A DNA stretch of 64,000 bases from Voacanga thouarsii (Eukaryota > Streptophyta > Magnoliopsida > Gentianales > Apocynaceae): positions 1,302,001 to 1,366,000 of the forward strand of contig JANUWF010002208.1 in NCBI GenBank assembly GCA_026120185.1, given 5' to 3'. Made by a program: the position numbers and the translations under genes. The notes below the pieces were generated by a model. That model had not been told where the DNA came from. It made no database searches and saw only the letters and a list, made by a program, of their open reading frames with translations. Each line of letters opens with the position of its first letter. The stretch's first letter is position 1. Below, in pieces: positions 1 through 14,700 of this stretch.

Positions 1-1658
<1,658 letters not shown>

Positions 1659-2960
1659 TATAATGGAGAGTATCTTTGACAAGTTCTTCCCCCTCCTAAA
1701 TTGGAGGTGATGTCTCTTCCATCTAAAAATCTCACAAGCCATGAAAAGAAAGAGGAGGAGGAGAGAGCTGAAACTAAGGCCAGATGACATAATATGTAGA
1801 CTTTGTGCACACATGCTATTAATAACCAATGTAGTCCAAAAACCCAAATTTGTAACTGTTACCAAAATGTAAAACCAATTTCAGCTCAATAGATATAGGA
1901 CATGAAAAAGGGCAAGCCTAACCGATATAGGACCAATACAATCGAACAGTTGAATTAAGGTAAAGACAGATCAAAGCCTTCTTTACCTCAAAACCACGAA
2001 ATGTCCCCAAGCACAGGCAGTAACAATCTTGGGCAAATAATCTATTTTTGATCTTTATACATCTAGCTGCTCATACTAGCTATGCACTTATCCAATCTTC
2101 AAAAATCTACAAGAATTATAAGAAAATTAATATCGATAGGGAAAGAAAATAAAAGACAGTTTCACAAACAATAATTCATCATTAGCTTTTAAAGAAGTAA
2201 GAGACATAAAAATAACTTCATCAAGCTCAAACCCAGAACTAGAAAAAGAATGGATTTTTGGACTAGTAACATCTTGCAAAAAATACCGTGAGTGGCAGCT
2301 AAGCAAGCGCAAACCCAGAACTGGAAAAGAATGGATTTTTGGACCAAAAAACACTAAAGAGAAGTGAAGGATTGCTAATGACATTTGGAAATTAAAACCC
2401 AAACAGATATTCAGAGATTATGAACAGTGGGAGAGACGTTCTTACAGAGGGCAGTGCATGCAAGAAAATCTTCTTCCTCAACAGCACACAACTGCTACAA
2501 AGAAATGCTTGAACAGTGTTGGCATTGTGCAGATCTTTCTTCACAACATTTCCATAGCTCTTGTTCAGTTGAGAAGATGGTATATGAAGGATGATTTCGG
2601 GCTGAGATCTAAGGGATTAGAGGAAAGAGTCAGAGAGGTGAAAGGGATGATTGACGAAGACGACCGGTTTGAGGAAGCGGAGATTGAGAGAATCGAATGT
2701 TTTGTGAAGTTGGTGACCCGAAGGGGGGGGGGGGGGAGGGGGAATGATTAGGTGCATGTGAACAAGAAGATAGATTAGTGTACAAAATGTTTAGGAACGT
2801 GTACTCTATACAATAATATATGTATATGGTACAACTATTAAGGATTCGGTGCATATTAACCACGCACACCTAATAATTTCAATCTGATTTCACATTTTTC
2901 CCCTCTCCCGGGATTTTTTTGTGGTCGGTTCTTTTTTTTTTTTTCCTATAAAACATCTAT
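1659..2960. other. Spacer, no recognised gene
   Basis: A 97-codon frame at 2458-2751 (+) is open, charged and helical in its second half, but ends in a poly-G run and resembles no family I know; I do not call it a gene. Two short near-repeats containing 'aagaatggatttttggac' lie near 2250 and 2325. The rest is AT-rich and uninformative. Confidence 0.3.
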
Positions 2961-3216
2961 TATAACATTTTGATCATGTCACTAAAGATTATTGAGTATC
3001 CAAAATATATATATATATATATGTCTTGACAATTTGCAAAATGTCACAATATAATTCTAAAAATATACTAAATTTTATATTGATAATCAAGTATGGTTTT
3101 TTATTATCTCTATTGTGACATTGAAATAAAAAAAAGTCACAAAACTTAATTTCTAATGACATGCTAAACAAAATGTCATAATAAATGTGTCACAACAACC
3201 TATTTTTCTAGTAGTG
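2961..3216. mobile_element. Right end of a CACTA-like element
   Basis: The segment ends in TTTTTCTAGTAGTG at 3216. Its reverse complement begins CACTACTAGAAAAATAGG, the CACTA terminal-repeat form. TAA at 3217-3219 follows, and the sister copy has the same TAA at 32104-32106 without any CACTA end, so TAA is a plausible 3-bp target duplication. Inside the end, the motif TGTGACATT / AATGTCACAA recurs in both orientations, as expected of subterminal repeats. I could not find a matching left terminus, so the element may start before the window or be truncated. Confidence 0.55.
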
Positions 3217-4123
3217 TAATGCAAGTAAAAAGAATCTCCAAAATCAAGTCAAAACTTAACCATCTAAATTAGCTAATTAACAACTTAAATTAGGCATCAA
3301 TGGATAATCTCAAATAAGACCCACCATCTCTCAAGTTATGAGCCCCTACCCTTATATCAATTAATAGGTATCTCAACTTCACTAATCAATCATAAGAGGT
3401 ATTAAGATCTATTACCCATCTATTTTATGGGAAATGAAGCCCACATCTCTAGGTAACCTCAGAACACTTCAGTCACCTAGTTTTCACCCTTAAACCACTC
3501 TCTTAAGGCAATTCAAGAGAAACTCAAAAAGTAAATCTACCAATCGAGCCTCTAAATCCTAACCCCATCTCTTGAAATTATTAGGATAAGAAAACCCCAC
3601 CAATAGAAATACATAATACACAACAAGTGATTGAATACACAAAATAATTTGTAAATAACTAAAATAGATATAAAGATCTAACAAAATAAGTGTTCAACCC
3701 CTTAAATATATTGTTAATAAACAAAAATGGAATCGAAATCAATAAGGAAAGGTAAGAGAAAAGAAAGTAAACTCATAGACAAGTTATCTCTTCTTCCTCT
3801 TGCAATATCCTCTTGAAAATGCTCTTCTCTCCTTCAAAGGAAACTTAGATCCTCCCTTGAGCTCCTCCTTGGGGATCTAGGGTTTGAGAGTAGCTCTTCC
3901 GCTTCTTGTTCCCCCTCTTGACAAAATAGCTATAAGATATATTACTAGTACTTATAGAATACCCTTGAAATCTATTGTATACTAACTTGTCCCGTTACCA
4001 ATCGGCACTTTTTATAAAGCTAGACCGGTGCTTGTTGTGCACTTTTCTTCAATGATCTTAAATCTTGTTCTAAACCAGCACCTGTATATCCTTCCATCCG
4101 GTGCCTATTGGTCGTTCTGTTCT

Positions 4124-6340
4124 CGTAACACCCCACTACCTAGGCCCAATAGGGCCGGGGATATCGCCCCGTCCAAAGGACAAGTGGTCTTTATAACTAG
4201 GTCACACAATTAGAATAATAGAAATAAAACAATACTTTAAACTTAAAACTTATTACAATCCAAGAATTCAAAAACAAATCCAAAATAGAAATTGTTCACT
4301 CTCAACTCCCAAAGCATTACACAAAATAAATATCAGAAAATCTTCCAAGGCAGGCAACAACTAGCTACTCATCCCCACAACAGGATCGACCTGAAATCAT
4401 GGTAAAAAGGGTGATGAGATAAAAAAAAAAAAATCTCAGTAAGTCCGTGTGTGCCTTAAGTGTCCAGTGAAAACAGTTTGTGAATGCAAGATGTAAAATC
4501 GTCATAAGAGAAATACTGGCAAGCAATAAACAATAGTCAAAATCAAGAGTGGTGTTTTAACTTTTCCAACCATACATGTTTAATAAAATCAACCACTCAA
4601 AAGGTGGTCATAGGTTACCACACGTTGGGCCCCATAACCATGCAACGGTCAGAATGCGACTTTGTGCAGACTGACAAAAGTAGGTGATCGGCCTACCAGG
4701 TGAGATACTACTCCTTCTCTACACCCGAACAAAATCGGTTGTCCATTCCGACAACACACAGTCCACCTGACTGAAACTTGCTAGTTGGACTGGCACGACC
4801 TACTGAACTGACATCTTATCTAGGGAAGACTTACCCCTCAGAGGTGGCCACCTACTGAGAGACTTACCCTAACTCATCAAAAACTAGTCCTAGCGGTCCA
4901 CCCTTATTGAGTACTCAACATAATGTATTCCACTTGGTGGAAAATGAATAAAACATTGTTCCATTTGAAAATGGCAACTAAGGATTTCCAAAGTTTGGGG
5001 CAAATCTGGTTTAGAAAGAGCTTTAGGGTTTGAGTAAAATTGCCTCTTGATTTTCAAATAATTTGTTTGCCTGAAATGAGAAATGAGATAATCGTCAATT
5101 GCCTTTACAGAAGTGAGTGTCCACACACTCTACATTTGGGTTGCCATAGTAATCATTTTGCATCAAACAGGTTTTATGCAAGAGCTTACCTGATCCTTTG
5201 CTCGAGATAAAATAAAGGTCTCCAACAGCTAACCTAACCCCACCTGGGGTAAATATAAGCCATAATTAAACTCAAGCCAAAATTCACTTTCACAAATAAT
5301 CCTAGCTCAACTTATTACAATCATGATCCTAGAGTCCCAAGCTTTAAGGCTAGATAATAAATAAAGGATTTATTTGATGAAGGGTCCTACGTGGTATTAT
5401 GTAAAATAATAATCTATTAATAATTAATTGTTAGAAAATAATTGATAACTAAAATTAGTGTAAGTAAATTTTAATGGTTTCGATTGAAAGATAATAAATA
5501 AATTTTAATAGTAGTTTTGAATATAAGACTTACAAAATCAATATTTTACCTATTATGAATATTTATATAAAATGCTTTATTATTATATTCTATAAATTTT
5601 ATTTTACGTAATATCTATATATCTTATTTCTTAAATAAAAGCTATCATTTATTTGGCTAAAATATCATTATTTTATATAAAAGTCCAAATCCACATTTTC
5701 CTAGGGTTTTTGAAATTCAGTAGAAGAAATTATAGTAATAAACATTTTATTAATGGAATAAAATTAGCTTAGCGACAAGGTCACGATCATAATTTCTATT
5801 GCTAATCATAATCATGAACATACACTCTACACCAATCAACAAAAACATCCAAATCATGAATAAAAGCATAGATCTAAATTTACCAAGATATGATCCAAAC
5901 TCTACCAACATAACCATAATCACGGCCTTAACAAGAATACATGAACATAAACCCTATTCACAAAAGGTGATGTAATCTCTAACATGCTTATTCAATCATA
6001 CTACTCATGATATGAAGAGCATGCAACAAAACCCTATAAACCATAAAATTCAACCAAGACAATCAACTCATGCATCAATCCCATCTCCATCATATACACA
6101 CATTTATTCATGCTTCAATCTCAACTCCATCACAACAATGCATGCTCGAGCCCAAATCATAATCCATCTCCTTCCTATATCATCCTAGAGGCATGAATCT
6201 AGAATTTAAAGAGAATGTTGAAGAGGCTTACTTGATGGATAACTACCTTGGAGTAGTTTCGAAGGAATCCTTACTCTTAGGAGACTTGATCCGCCAAGAG
6301 AGAAGAAGGGGATATGGCCATGGTTGAAGTAACCATTGGG

Positions 6341-6401
<61 letters not shown>

Positions 6402-8303
6402 AGAGAGAGTTCATTAGTATATATATATACATATATCCGTTAGGAGTTGAAGATAAGTGAAGATGGAGATGATTGATCTTGCTTACCTTGAAGGTGTTCT
6501 TGAGCCTTCAAGAAAATTCTTGTTTTTTATCCAAAAAAGAGACTTTGATTTCGGTATTTGATGTTAAAAAATGCAGAAGTGGCTTCAAGGGGTTGAGTAG
6601 GTGTGATCTGGAGTTTTTGGGGAAGATTGGAAAGGTTTGGAGTGGTCTTAGGCGTGAGAATGCTAGTAGGTGTTCTTGGTTTGGAGAGAATGAAGAGAAT
6701 TTGGTTGAAGCTAGCCGAAATTCTATGGGAATAAGGTGGCCGAATTGTTTGAGAGGGTTTTGGCAATTGAATTTTCTGGTTTGAGAGGAAAAGGAAAGCT
6801 GGTTGTTTGAAATCCAAAAAGAATATTTTAGGGAATCAATTTTGGAAACAAAATATGGTAAGAAGATCTTGGTCAATGGAGAGCTTTTGGAAGCTTCAAT
6901 GGCTGGCTGTTTGTCCGTGATTTTTGCTGAGATGAATGATGGTTGAAGGGGCTTTAGAGTGGCTGAAAATATGATGTACAAAAGTGAAGGAATTTTCTGG
7001 TTGTTTGAGGTTTAATTCATGGAAGGTTGCTGAAATTTTGGACTTCAATCAATGGTTTAATTGGAGTGATTGATGGAGATATTTTAGGACAGCCATGGGA
7101 CTGGTTTTCGATCAGCATGCTGGGGAAGATGATGAAGCTCAGTTCATGTCTGTTCAAGGGGAGTTTGTACAGAAAAATTGTGGAAGTTTTGGACAAAGCT
7201 AAAGAAGGAACAAAGCTAGAAAATCCTGAATAGATTTTCGCAAGTTTGCTGGAAATTTCTGGGCAGATTTTGCTACCATTTTCTAGTCAGTTTGTAGAAT
7301 ATTTGAAGGGCCATTCAGAGGTCCTTCAAGGCTGGTTTCCAGCCTTCTTTATGGAGGAAAAATGAGGTTGAGTTGCTGGGTGAAATACTGGAAGAAACGG
7401 CTTGGTTTTGGCTCACCAATGCTGAGAAAATTGTCCAGAAAATTTCCTGGTTTGCACAGTTTTTGTGCAGCTCGATTTTAGCCGGGATTTTCAGTCTTCA
7501 AGCTGAGTGAATTGATCATTATTCTGGTAGAATTTGAGAGGGAGAGATGGCTGAAATTTTCGACACTTGGACTGATCAAGAGGTTGGACAAATTTCAGTT
7601 TACAACATGAAGAAAATGTACACAGCTAGGTTAGAGTTTTGAAGGTTCAACCATGGAGATTAATTCTCTTGGGAACCTTCCAAAACTCCTCCCCATTTTC
7701 GGCCAACAAGATGACTGATATGGACATTTTCAAAACCTTCAAAGCCACAACACTTTGCTGGAATTTTTCTGGAATAAAATGGGCTTGAATAAATCAAACA
7801 ACCTAATTGTCTACGAATTAAGGAAAGCAAGAGCTTAAAAAGGGTATGAATCCCTTAGAAGTTTTTGTAGAGTACAAGAGTAGGATTAGAACATTCCTAT
7901 CATGTCTCCCCTAGGACAACACTCCTACTCTTCCCTAAATCATGCAAGGGCCAAAATATAGCCTTCCTACACAAAAATAAAACTTAATCATGCTAAAGCT
8001 CTAATAATAGAATTTGAATCCAAGACCTCAAGAATTAATTCCAAAGCTCTAACCACTAAACCACAACAACTCTTGTTCTTATTTTCTCTCCCAAATATTT
8101 TTTCTATTTAATCTTCAAACTATCTCCCTATTCTCACCTCAAGAAAAAATTACCATTTTACCTTTCTTACTCAACAACTACAATTAAGCCATCCAGACTA
8201 CAAATCACATAAAATCATATAAAAATATATTTATGCATGTAAGAAAATATGATATGCATCCCAACCCCCTTACTCTAAGGTTGGCTTTAGCTAGGGTTTC
8301 ACA
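4124..8303. mobile_element. 4.18-kb long LTR, probably a solo LTR
   Basis: The insertion begins CGTAACACCCCACTACC (a decayed TGTAACACC) and ends TAGGGTTTCACA. It is bounded by perfect 5-bp duplications GTTCT at 4119-4123 and 8304-8308. The sister copy has the uninterrupted site (TGTGTTCTAGCTTC near 39340). I see no internal copy of the terminal sequence, no primer-binding site and no gag/pol frame, so one long LTR left by LTR-LTR recombination is the simplest reading; a large non-autonomous retroelement is the alternative. A relative with the same head lies at 27431. A GA microsatellite sits mid-element. TNP- or RT-like coding is absent; short frames at 6473-6784 and 7027-7233 show no family resemblance. 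Confidence 0.75.
6344..6410. repeat. (GA)n microsatellite
   Basis: An almost pure GA dinucleotide run inside the 4.18-kb LTR. A similar GA run sits at the equivalent place in the related element at 29514, so the microsatellite seems to be an inherited part of this LTR family. Confidence 0.95.
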
Positions 8304-8601
8304 GTTCTAGCTTCTTAACTCTTTGGAAATAACCAGTGCCTCTTCAATTGCCCAACTATTGTTTGTAAATTAATGCAACTGGCACTTGCATGTCTTCAAA
8401 CCAGCTCCTTTATACCTTTGTACTAGGCACGGTTTGATGCTTCTTTGCTTCGTTTTCACCCGGTTTCATCCACTATCTCTTATTTATGCATTTTGTACAA
8501 AATGAAGTAAAGACAGGGGAAATAAGCAGTCATTTGATCATAAATTTAGTGTAACTTGGTACAAAATGAGTAATAAATATGGACATAATGAGGACTCGTC
8601 A

Positions 8602-9818
8602 ATGACTAGTCAAAATTTTTGGCACATCGCCAAATTCATTCTTTCTTTATTGTGCAAAAGTTTCAATAATTCAAAAATTCAACAATTACTTCAAAATAAC
8701 TTTGAGACAACTTATAAAACTTATTTCTCTTTTTATAGAAATTCAAATAGTATTTTCTTTTTCAAATAATAATTCATATATTATTCAAGTAATTCAAATA
8801 TTCACTTGAGCACACACATATAAATCTTATTTTTCCCTATGCATATTTAGAGTTCACATAAGACTGAAGTAATTCAATTACATAATAAATTCAAATAATT
8901 CCCAAAATAAATCTCATTATTCTAATTTCTCTAAAGTAAACTTATATGAGGGATTACAGACCAAACTAAAAGTGATAGAGGGAAAACCCTAACTGGCATT
9001 AACTTCTAAAGGAACCTTTACTTAATTCATACATAATACTAATGAACTACAATAATTTAACAAATTCGTGTAAATTTTTCAACTCTTAAGAGTGCCAAAA
9101 TGATGGCCAGAGCCTATTTCTTTTTTTAAAAAAAAATTAACTACAGGTGTTTCTACAATATTTTAAAGTGGAAGTAGAGCTTATTCTCATTCAGATGTTT
9201 AATTTTGTTATCCAAAACCAATTGCTTCCTCTTGTTCTCTATCACAAAAACATATTTATGATTTGATATCGTGACATAAATTTGCAAAAACATGTTTATG
9301 CAAATAAATCATATATAAATCATGCTTATGGAAGAAGATCTAGACCTCAACAATTCCAAATCCTTTTTAGTAATCATTATTACTTGCGCAAAAAACATAG
9401 TAGATTTAACCTTTATATAAAATCTTCTTTGTACACGGCACATATTTCAATCTTACAATCCAGCTGTAATATGTTTTTGCGTATCTTATCACCAAATGTT
9501 CAAGAAATCTCACACGATAAAACTATTTGATTTCTTTCCATTTTTTATAGGTTTGGTTAAGGCCAACTATTATTATTTTTTGTTAAGGCCAATTATTTAT
9601 ATGCTCAAATTAAATACTTTCCATAATCTCCAAAAGCATAGGGGCAGTGTCATGAAGAAAGATATACTTGACATATATGACATCTTTTCTATTAATATTT
9701 GCATCTATGAAACCGAGTATTTATACCACTGGACATTTGGAACTTACAATCACTAAAGTTCTTTTGCAAACTCATTCCATATAGTTGAGTTTTTCTTTTC
9801 AACATCATAGCTTGAGCT
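8602..9818. other. AT-rich spacer upstream of MADS copy 1
   Basis: Shared with 39641-41102 in copy 2, so it is duplicated sequence. No coding family is recognisable. It would contain the promoter of the MADS reading frame if that frame was ever expressed; no core promoter can be singled out in such AT-rich DNA. Confidence 0.5.
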
Positions 9819-10481
9819 ATGTCCAGAAAAAGATTGAAAGTTGCATTTATCGTCAATGATGCAAAAAGAAGAGCGACATACAAAATCAGGAAGAATGTTA
9901 TCCTAAAAAAGGTAAGTGAAATTAGCACCTTATGTGGTATTAGTGCTTGTGCTATTATTTATAGCCCATTTGATCCTGAGCCTACGGTGTGGCCAAGCAC
10001 CATTGGAGTCCAACATGTGATTTCGCAGTTCAAGAGGTTGCCAGAGAATGATCAAAAATAGAAAATGTTGAATCAGGGGGCCTTCTTGAGGCAAAAGCTT
10101 GCAAAAGTCAATGAAAAACTGATGAAGCAGCGGACAAAAAATCACGAGAAACAGATCAATGAATTGATGTTTCAAAGCTTCATGATTGGAAAGAAGGGGC
10201 TACAAAATTTGACCTTGCTTAACCTTAAGGATCTTAGGCGTAAAATCGATCAAACATTGAAGGAAATTGACAGAAGACTCGAGGCTAGAAGTAAGATGGC
10301 CACTCTTGACCAAGTTGCACCACCACCTCGAGGCCTACCTCCACTACAAACACTAACTATTACAGAAATGAAGCCAATTAGAGTTCGATTCCAAGAGCAA
10401 AATGATTTTCCTCAAGAGTTTGGTGACTGTATTAGTGTCCCTGTTGAGAATGTGGGTTTTGGTCAACGAGGGAGGATCTAA
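9819..10481 (+). pseudogene. AGL80-like type I (M-gamma) MADS-box gene, one premature stop
   Basis: Type I M-gamma MADS proteins are DNA-binding transcription factors acting in female gametophyte and endosperm; AGL80 of Arabidopsis is the model. The frame opens MSRKRLKVAFIVNDAKRR and continues KKVSEISTLCGI and ACAIIYSPFDPEP, the M-gamma MADS domain (residues 1-60), then VQHVISQFKRLP and, after the stop, NQGAFLRQKLAK. It is intronless, as is normal for the group. A single in-frame TAG at 10059-10061 separates 80 and 139 codons; otherwise about 220 codons stay open, including a conserved-looking proline-rich tail PPPRGLPPLQ. The same TAG is present in copy 2, so it predates the duplication. An ATG lies two codons after the stop. 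I call it a pseudogene; truncation to a MADS-only peptide or stop readthrough cannot be excluded. Confidence 0.85.
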
Positions 10482-11870
10482 TCAGAGTGACCTCAACTAA
10501 TAATCCATCAGTAGAATGGTCTAATTCCTCTTTTCATCATGAATCAACTCATATTGCAGATCCTTAGCGGTTTCTTTAGTGCTTCTCCACATCTCTTTCG
10601 GACACCTACTTTTTTATTCTCTATCTTTTTTCATTACATTTCTTAATTAGACTTGTAAGTCTCTTATGTCATGTTTGGTTCTTCTATTGGAGATTCAGGC
10701 TTTAATAAAACAACCATAATTCTTTCCTTTTATTTTGAATTCCAATGTTGTCTTGTTCAATGACTAATATTTCACTGTCAAAACATTTCTGGTGGAAAAA
10801 TAAAATCTTCCACATGATTCGTGAAAAAAAGGTTGAGAAATTTTTGCTTCATTTAGTAGTAATATAAAAAAAATTAATTAAAAATAGCCTAAGAATTAAT
10901 AAAATTGATAAATCGCTTAGTGTTCCCCGTGTATTATTTTTAGACCTGATCCGATGTGGAATTAAACTGTAGTTGACGATCATGGAATTATTGACGACAA
11001 TTCCCAATTATGTTGGGAAAGGGAACTGTACATTAGGATTTTGGTTTTGTTTCAAGGCTTCTGGAACTATTGGTTTGGTGCCATCGTGTTCAAAGAAAAG
11101 AAAGCCAAATTGAAATCTGAAATGACCTCGCCTTTTTCTTACCAATTATTTCCCATAGATCCTTTTTCCCTAACTATGTGACTTGCAGATAAATATGATA
11201 TTTGTTGGACAAAAATGTGCATTTCTCCCTGCTGAACACTTCTTTTAGGGCCTCAACCAAGTTCTCACTGATGGTAATACGGCCACCATCAGACCCCTTC
11301 TGTCATCATTTCAGCATGAATCAACACAACGGGGGAAGAAACCTTTGGTTCATTGTTTCTGCAAAATACTTGAGCCTTGGACATCAAGACCAAATGCTAG
11401 CACCATTTTAAAGGAGAATTAGCACTCTTATCCTTTGAGGAAAAATCAAGGCCCTTGTAGTACCTTTTTCACTTCTGCCTTGGTCAGAAAATTTTCTAAC
11501 AAAAAGCCTATCATAGAGACAACTATAAGGAATTCCTTGCGGTTGGTCATAGAAGAGGTGCTTTTATCGGCAAGCTTGAAAGGAGCCATAAGCCAATTCT
11601 AAAAAGAAGCTTACATACCATTGCGGATGAATGGTTTAGGGTATCCTTGGGAATTCCCCTTGCGAATATCAAAGTGAATTCCTGAATTTTGTCACAGCAA
11701 AGCCGCCTTTTCAACGAATCGTCTTCTACAACTCTTCTAAATATTTTAACCTCTTTCAAAAGGGGTCCTCTCTCTCTCTCCTCTCACTCCTAACTACTCA
11801 AGCTTTCTGCTCATGCAAAGGAGGTCCATTGCATTCTTGTTTTCTGGTGCCATTGAGGTCAAGCGGGTTT
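10482..11870. other. Duplicated spacer downstream of MADS copy 1
   Basis: Shared with 41764-43137. It begins with what would be the MADS 3' region (several AATAAA-like words near 10700). Further on, short frames broken by stops suggest decayed coding sequence, for instance GGRNLWFIVSAKYLSLG near 11330, perhaps part of the DUF4283 unit that follows. I cannot name it. Confidence 0.35.
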
Positions 11871-11899
11871 TACAGCATAAGAGGGATCTTGCTATTTTT

Positions 11900-12230
11900 G
11901 ATAGCTGATGAAATTTCTCTGATGGTAGCTCCATTTTGGTTCACTTTTGTGGGGAAATTCCTACAAAGGAACCTATCCATGAAGGGTGTCTGAAAGGCTT
12001 TCCAGACCATTGGCTTGAAAAACTCTATTGTGATTGGACGGCTGGACGCCAAGCATGTTCTCATCTGGCCTTTAGTTGAGGAGGATTATTTGAGAATCTG
12101 GCCTTCAATTGTTTTCCTTATGAAGATCATGAAGTGGACTAAGGATTTTAGGGTCAATTCAAATCCATCCATTGTGCCAATCTGGGTCTCCATGAAACAT
12201 TACCTATTTATTTTTTCAAAAAGCTAGCAT
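11900..12230 (+). pseudogene. DUF4283 domain fragment (L1 ORF1-like), copy 1
   Basis: DUF4283 is the N-terminal domain of zinc-knuckle proteins encoded by plant LINE ORF1s and related sequences. The plus strand reads MVAPFWFTFVGKFLQRN, then IGRLDAKHVLIWPLVEEDYL, then FRVNSNPSIVPIWVS. These match the domain's usual order (PF.FALVGKF / DARHVLI..EEDY.R.W / F..SPIVPVW). A TGA breaks the frame near 11989, and relative to copy 2 a short piece around 12108 (MKGCSYLL in copy 2) is missing. No zinc knuckle follows. It is a decayed transposon-type fragment, part of the duplicated block. Confidence 0.65.
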
Positions 12231-13132
12231 TAGGGGATCTACAAAAATTAGGGGAGAAATGCCTCATGAATGAGTCAAGAGATGGACTTTGGTATTTTGA
12301 CATGGTGATGGTCAATTAAATTGGCGGTGCGTCTCTATTTTGGCTTGTTGGAGTTGCTCCGTAGAAAAGGATAGAGATGGGTATGATTACAGAAGTTCAT
12401 CACATAGATTCGACAGTGAAGAGAAATTTATCTACATGGCTGCTCTTTCTTAATTGCGAAAATCCCTTTTGCAAGTTACATTGGGGAAAAAATAAACAAA
12501 ACAAAACAAGAATTAAGGGTTTTATTAGTCAGAAAAAGGAATTTAATCTTTAGAATTTTGTGGGGTTAATCAGGTTTTATTACTTCAAAAAGGATAGTCT
12601 TATGTAAGATAAAAACAAGGATGGAGAATGAAAGAAGTTCAAAGAGAAACGCTCTGATAACTATTTTTTTAATATTAAATCAAAACTATAACTCTCTAAA
12701 GTGATACTCTCACTACTAGTTAGTGGATTGTTCTCTTTCAAAACGTTAAATGCTATTCTGCATTTTAGATTTTTATTTTTATTTTTTGACTTTATTTAGA
12801 GTGAAAAAACTAATGATTCTTTGGAGGCTATGCTCTGTGATTCCACGAAATCTGCTTCAGTTACTCTTGTTGAATCGTCCAACAAGAGTAAATTTGGGCA
12901 GGAAAACATCAGCAGTAAGGCCTTTCTCAGAGAACTAAACTCGCTTTGCATTGCCTTTAACGGCAAAGTTAATTAATCAAGCGATTAGCCTTTTGGCAAG
13001 ATCCTGTATTGCAAAAGGGGAAATTTCTGCACGTGCACGAACGTATCAGTCATTTACTTTAAAAGGACTGTGTTCATAGTAATATGCCTCCTAATATGGT
13101 TTATATATTCTGAAAGAGTGTTGAGCGCTTTC

Positions 13133-13227
<95 letters not shown>

Positions 13228-14386
13228 GTAAATAAATAAATAAATAACACAACTTTTGAGTTTTAACCTAGAAATTGTAATTTAATGTCTCCACATAGAT
13301 TTTATTCTAAAAGTACTCGAACAGGTCTTAATTTATTAGGTAAATGAAGTAAGGCTTTCGTTTCTTTTTATGTACTAGGGAATGGACGTAAATCTAAACT
13401 ACACTTGGAATATTTATCCAATAAAGTGCCTTGACGAACTCACCAACTTATCACGTGATTAATCCTTTAATATTTAAGTGAAAATTTGTATTCGGAAAAA
13501 GAGTAATGCACGTAAAGAGAAGGTTCTTGAATACTTTCTCCATTTCCAAAATCATGTCAATTTAGGATATGGCACATAAAGGTTAAGAAATTATTAAAAT
13601 TTATATAATTATAATAGAAAAATAATATTATATCTCTAAATAAAAATAAATATCTATTAATTATTTTCATCTATACATTCATTTGGAATGCACAAATTTA
13701 ATGAATCAAATGGTTGAATGAAGGATAAATTAAGAATATAAGTAATAAATTTATTCTTAATTTGTAAGATTGACAATTAATACTATTCTTACCATTCGCT
13801 GTGTTATGGAAACCCTCCATTGCAAGTCGATCATTAGCCAATGAACAAAATGATAGGTGTTCAGTGTGCTAAAATTGAATATAACAGCAACAACAGATGT
13901 ACAAAGAATGTTTTTTGTTGTCGAAAGAGAATGAAACAAATGTCCGTTGGACTAGTAGCCATGCACCAAATGTTTCTATTCAGATTTGCATATCCATATT
14001 TGTTCAGACCATAGAATAACAATGTACACATAGCTTTGAGGGTGAATTGCAGGTTTTGAAGCATCCTACGACTATGAATCAATGAGAAAAAGGTTCAAAA
14101 ACCTATCTAGCTCAGATAGTTGCATGATGTTTGGATTCCCTTCCCGTTGTAGGTTAGGAGGTTGACAGGAACTTCGATGATGCTGAAAATGTTGGTATTC
14201 TAGATTCTACACATAGGCAGGAGCAACAACCCCAGTAACTGGCTGACTTGATGTTCGGTGATTCATAGTTTATCTCTTTCGTTTAAATTGTTAAGAGAGC
14301 TGAGTATGCTCGTCTTTCAGCAAATCTGAATTATTGAATTAGTGTGGTGTTGTGCTAGATGGAGCGGATAAGGAGTTCTTAATAAT
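12231..14386. other. Duplicated AT-rich spacer with short coding-like traces
   Basis: Collinear with 49221-51321. A coding-like stretch at 12810-12975 reads NDSLEAMLCDSTKSAS and SNKSKFGQENIS in one frame and is kept in the sister copy, possibly the tail of the DUF4283 unit. No other family is recognisable. Confidence 0.35.
13133..13225. repeat. (AAT)n microsatellite, expanded in copy 1
   Basis: About 30 AAT/ATA repeats. At the equivalent place in copy 2 (about 50130-50165) there are only a few, with interruptions, so the tract expanded or shrank after the duplication. Confidence 0.95.
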
Positions 14387-14700
14387 ATGAAGGAAAACAA
14401 GCCTATTACTGCATTGTCTTTTCTTGCTAATGATGATGTGCAAAATGGAAGACGCTCACAAGATAAGGCTTTTTCACCGTACCAGAATCCCTTAGACTTA
14501 ACTTTGAGGCAGAGATTCATAGACAGCCTAGTCATTAAGAGAGGATGAAATTGCCTAAGCGAAAACAACCGACAGTGGGTCAAAAGGAAATGCATATCTC
14601 GGAATTGTATGTAGACATGATAAAATGTATAGAAGATAAATATAAAGACATAGATTTTGAATGTAGTTTTATTTATGTTAACAAGTTGCTTTTTACTATA
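14387..14700 (+). pseudogene. Broken copy of an unknown 106-codon frame
   Basis: Corresponds to the open frame at 51322-51642. It starts MKENKPITALSFLANDDVQN; a 5-bp insertion (GTACC, near 14480) then shifts the frame, and later blocks such as LPKRKQPTV and KEMHISELYVDMI continue in another frame. No family is recognised. The two copies together suggest one ancestral frame of about 106 codons. Confidence 0.4.

Larger units (their letters stand above)
3220..8601 (-). mobile_element. Gypsy-type LTR, copy 1 (interrupted)
   Basis: Without the nested 4.18-kb insertion and one target duplication this is about 1197 bp. It starts TGCAAGTAAA and ends GGACTCGTCA, giving TG...CA termini. I call it an LTR because in the sister copy the same block lies directly upstream, on the minus strand, of an Athila/Tat-type gag. 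No PBS was recognised at its minus-strand 3' end, so the lineage call and exact borders are inferences. Both copies share the sequence 3' of it on the plus strand (ATGACTAGTC), showing that insertion preceded the duplication. Confidence 0.5.

Noticed and set aside
2458..2751. 97-codon frame as a possible small gene
   Set aside because: No recognisable domain, ends in a poly-G run, and no support from a second copy.
6473..6981. Overlapping frames of 96-157 codons in the 4.18-kb LTR
   Set aside because: They overlap on both strands, lie within an LTR and match nothing known.
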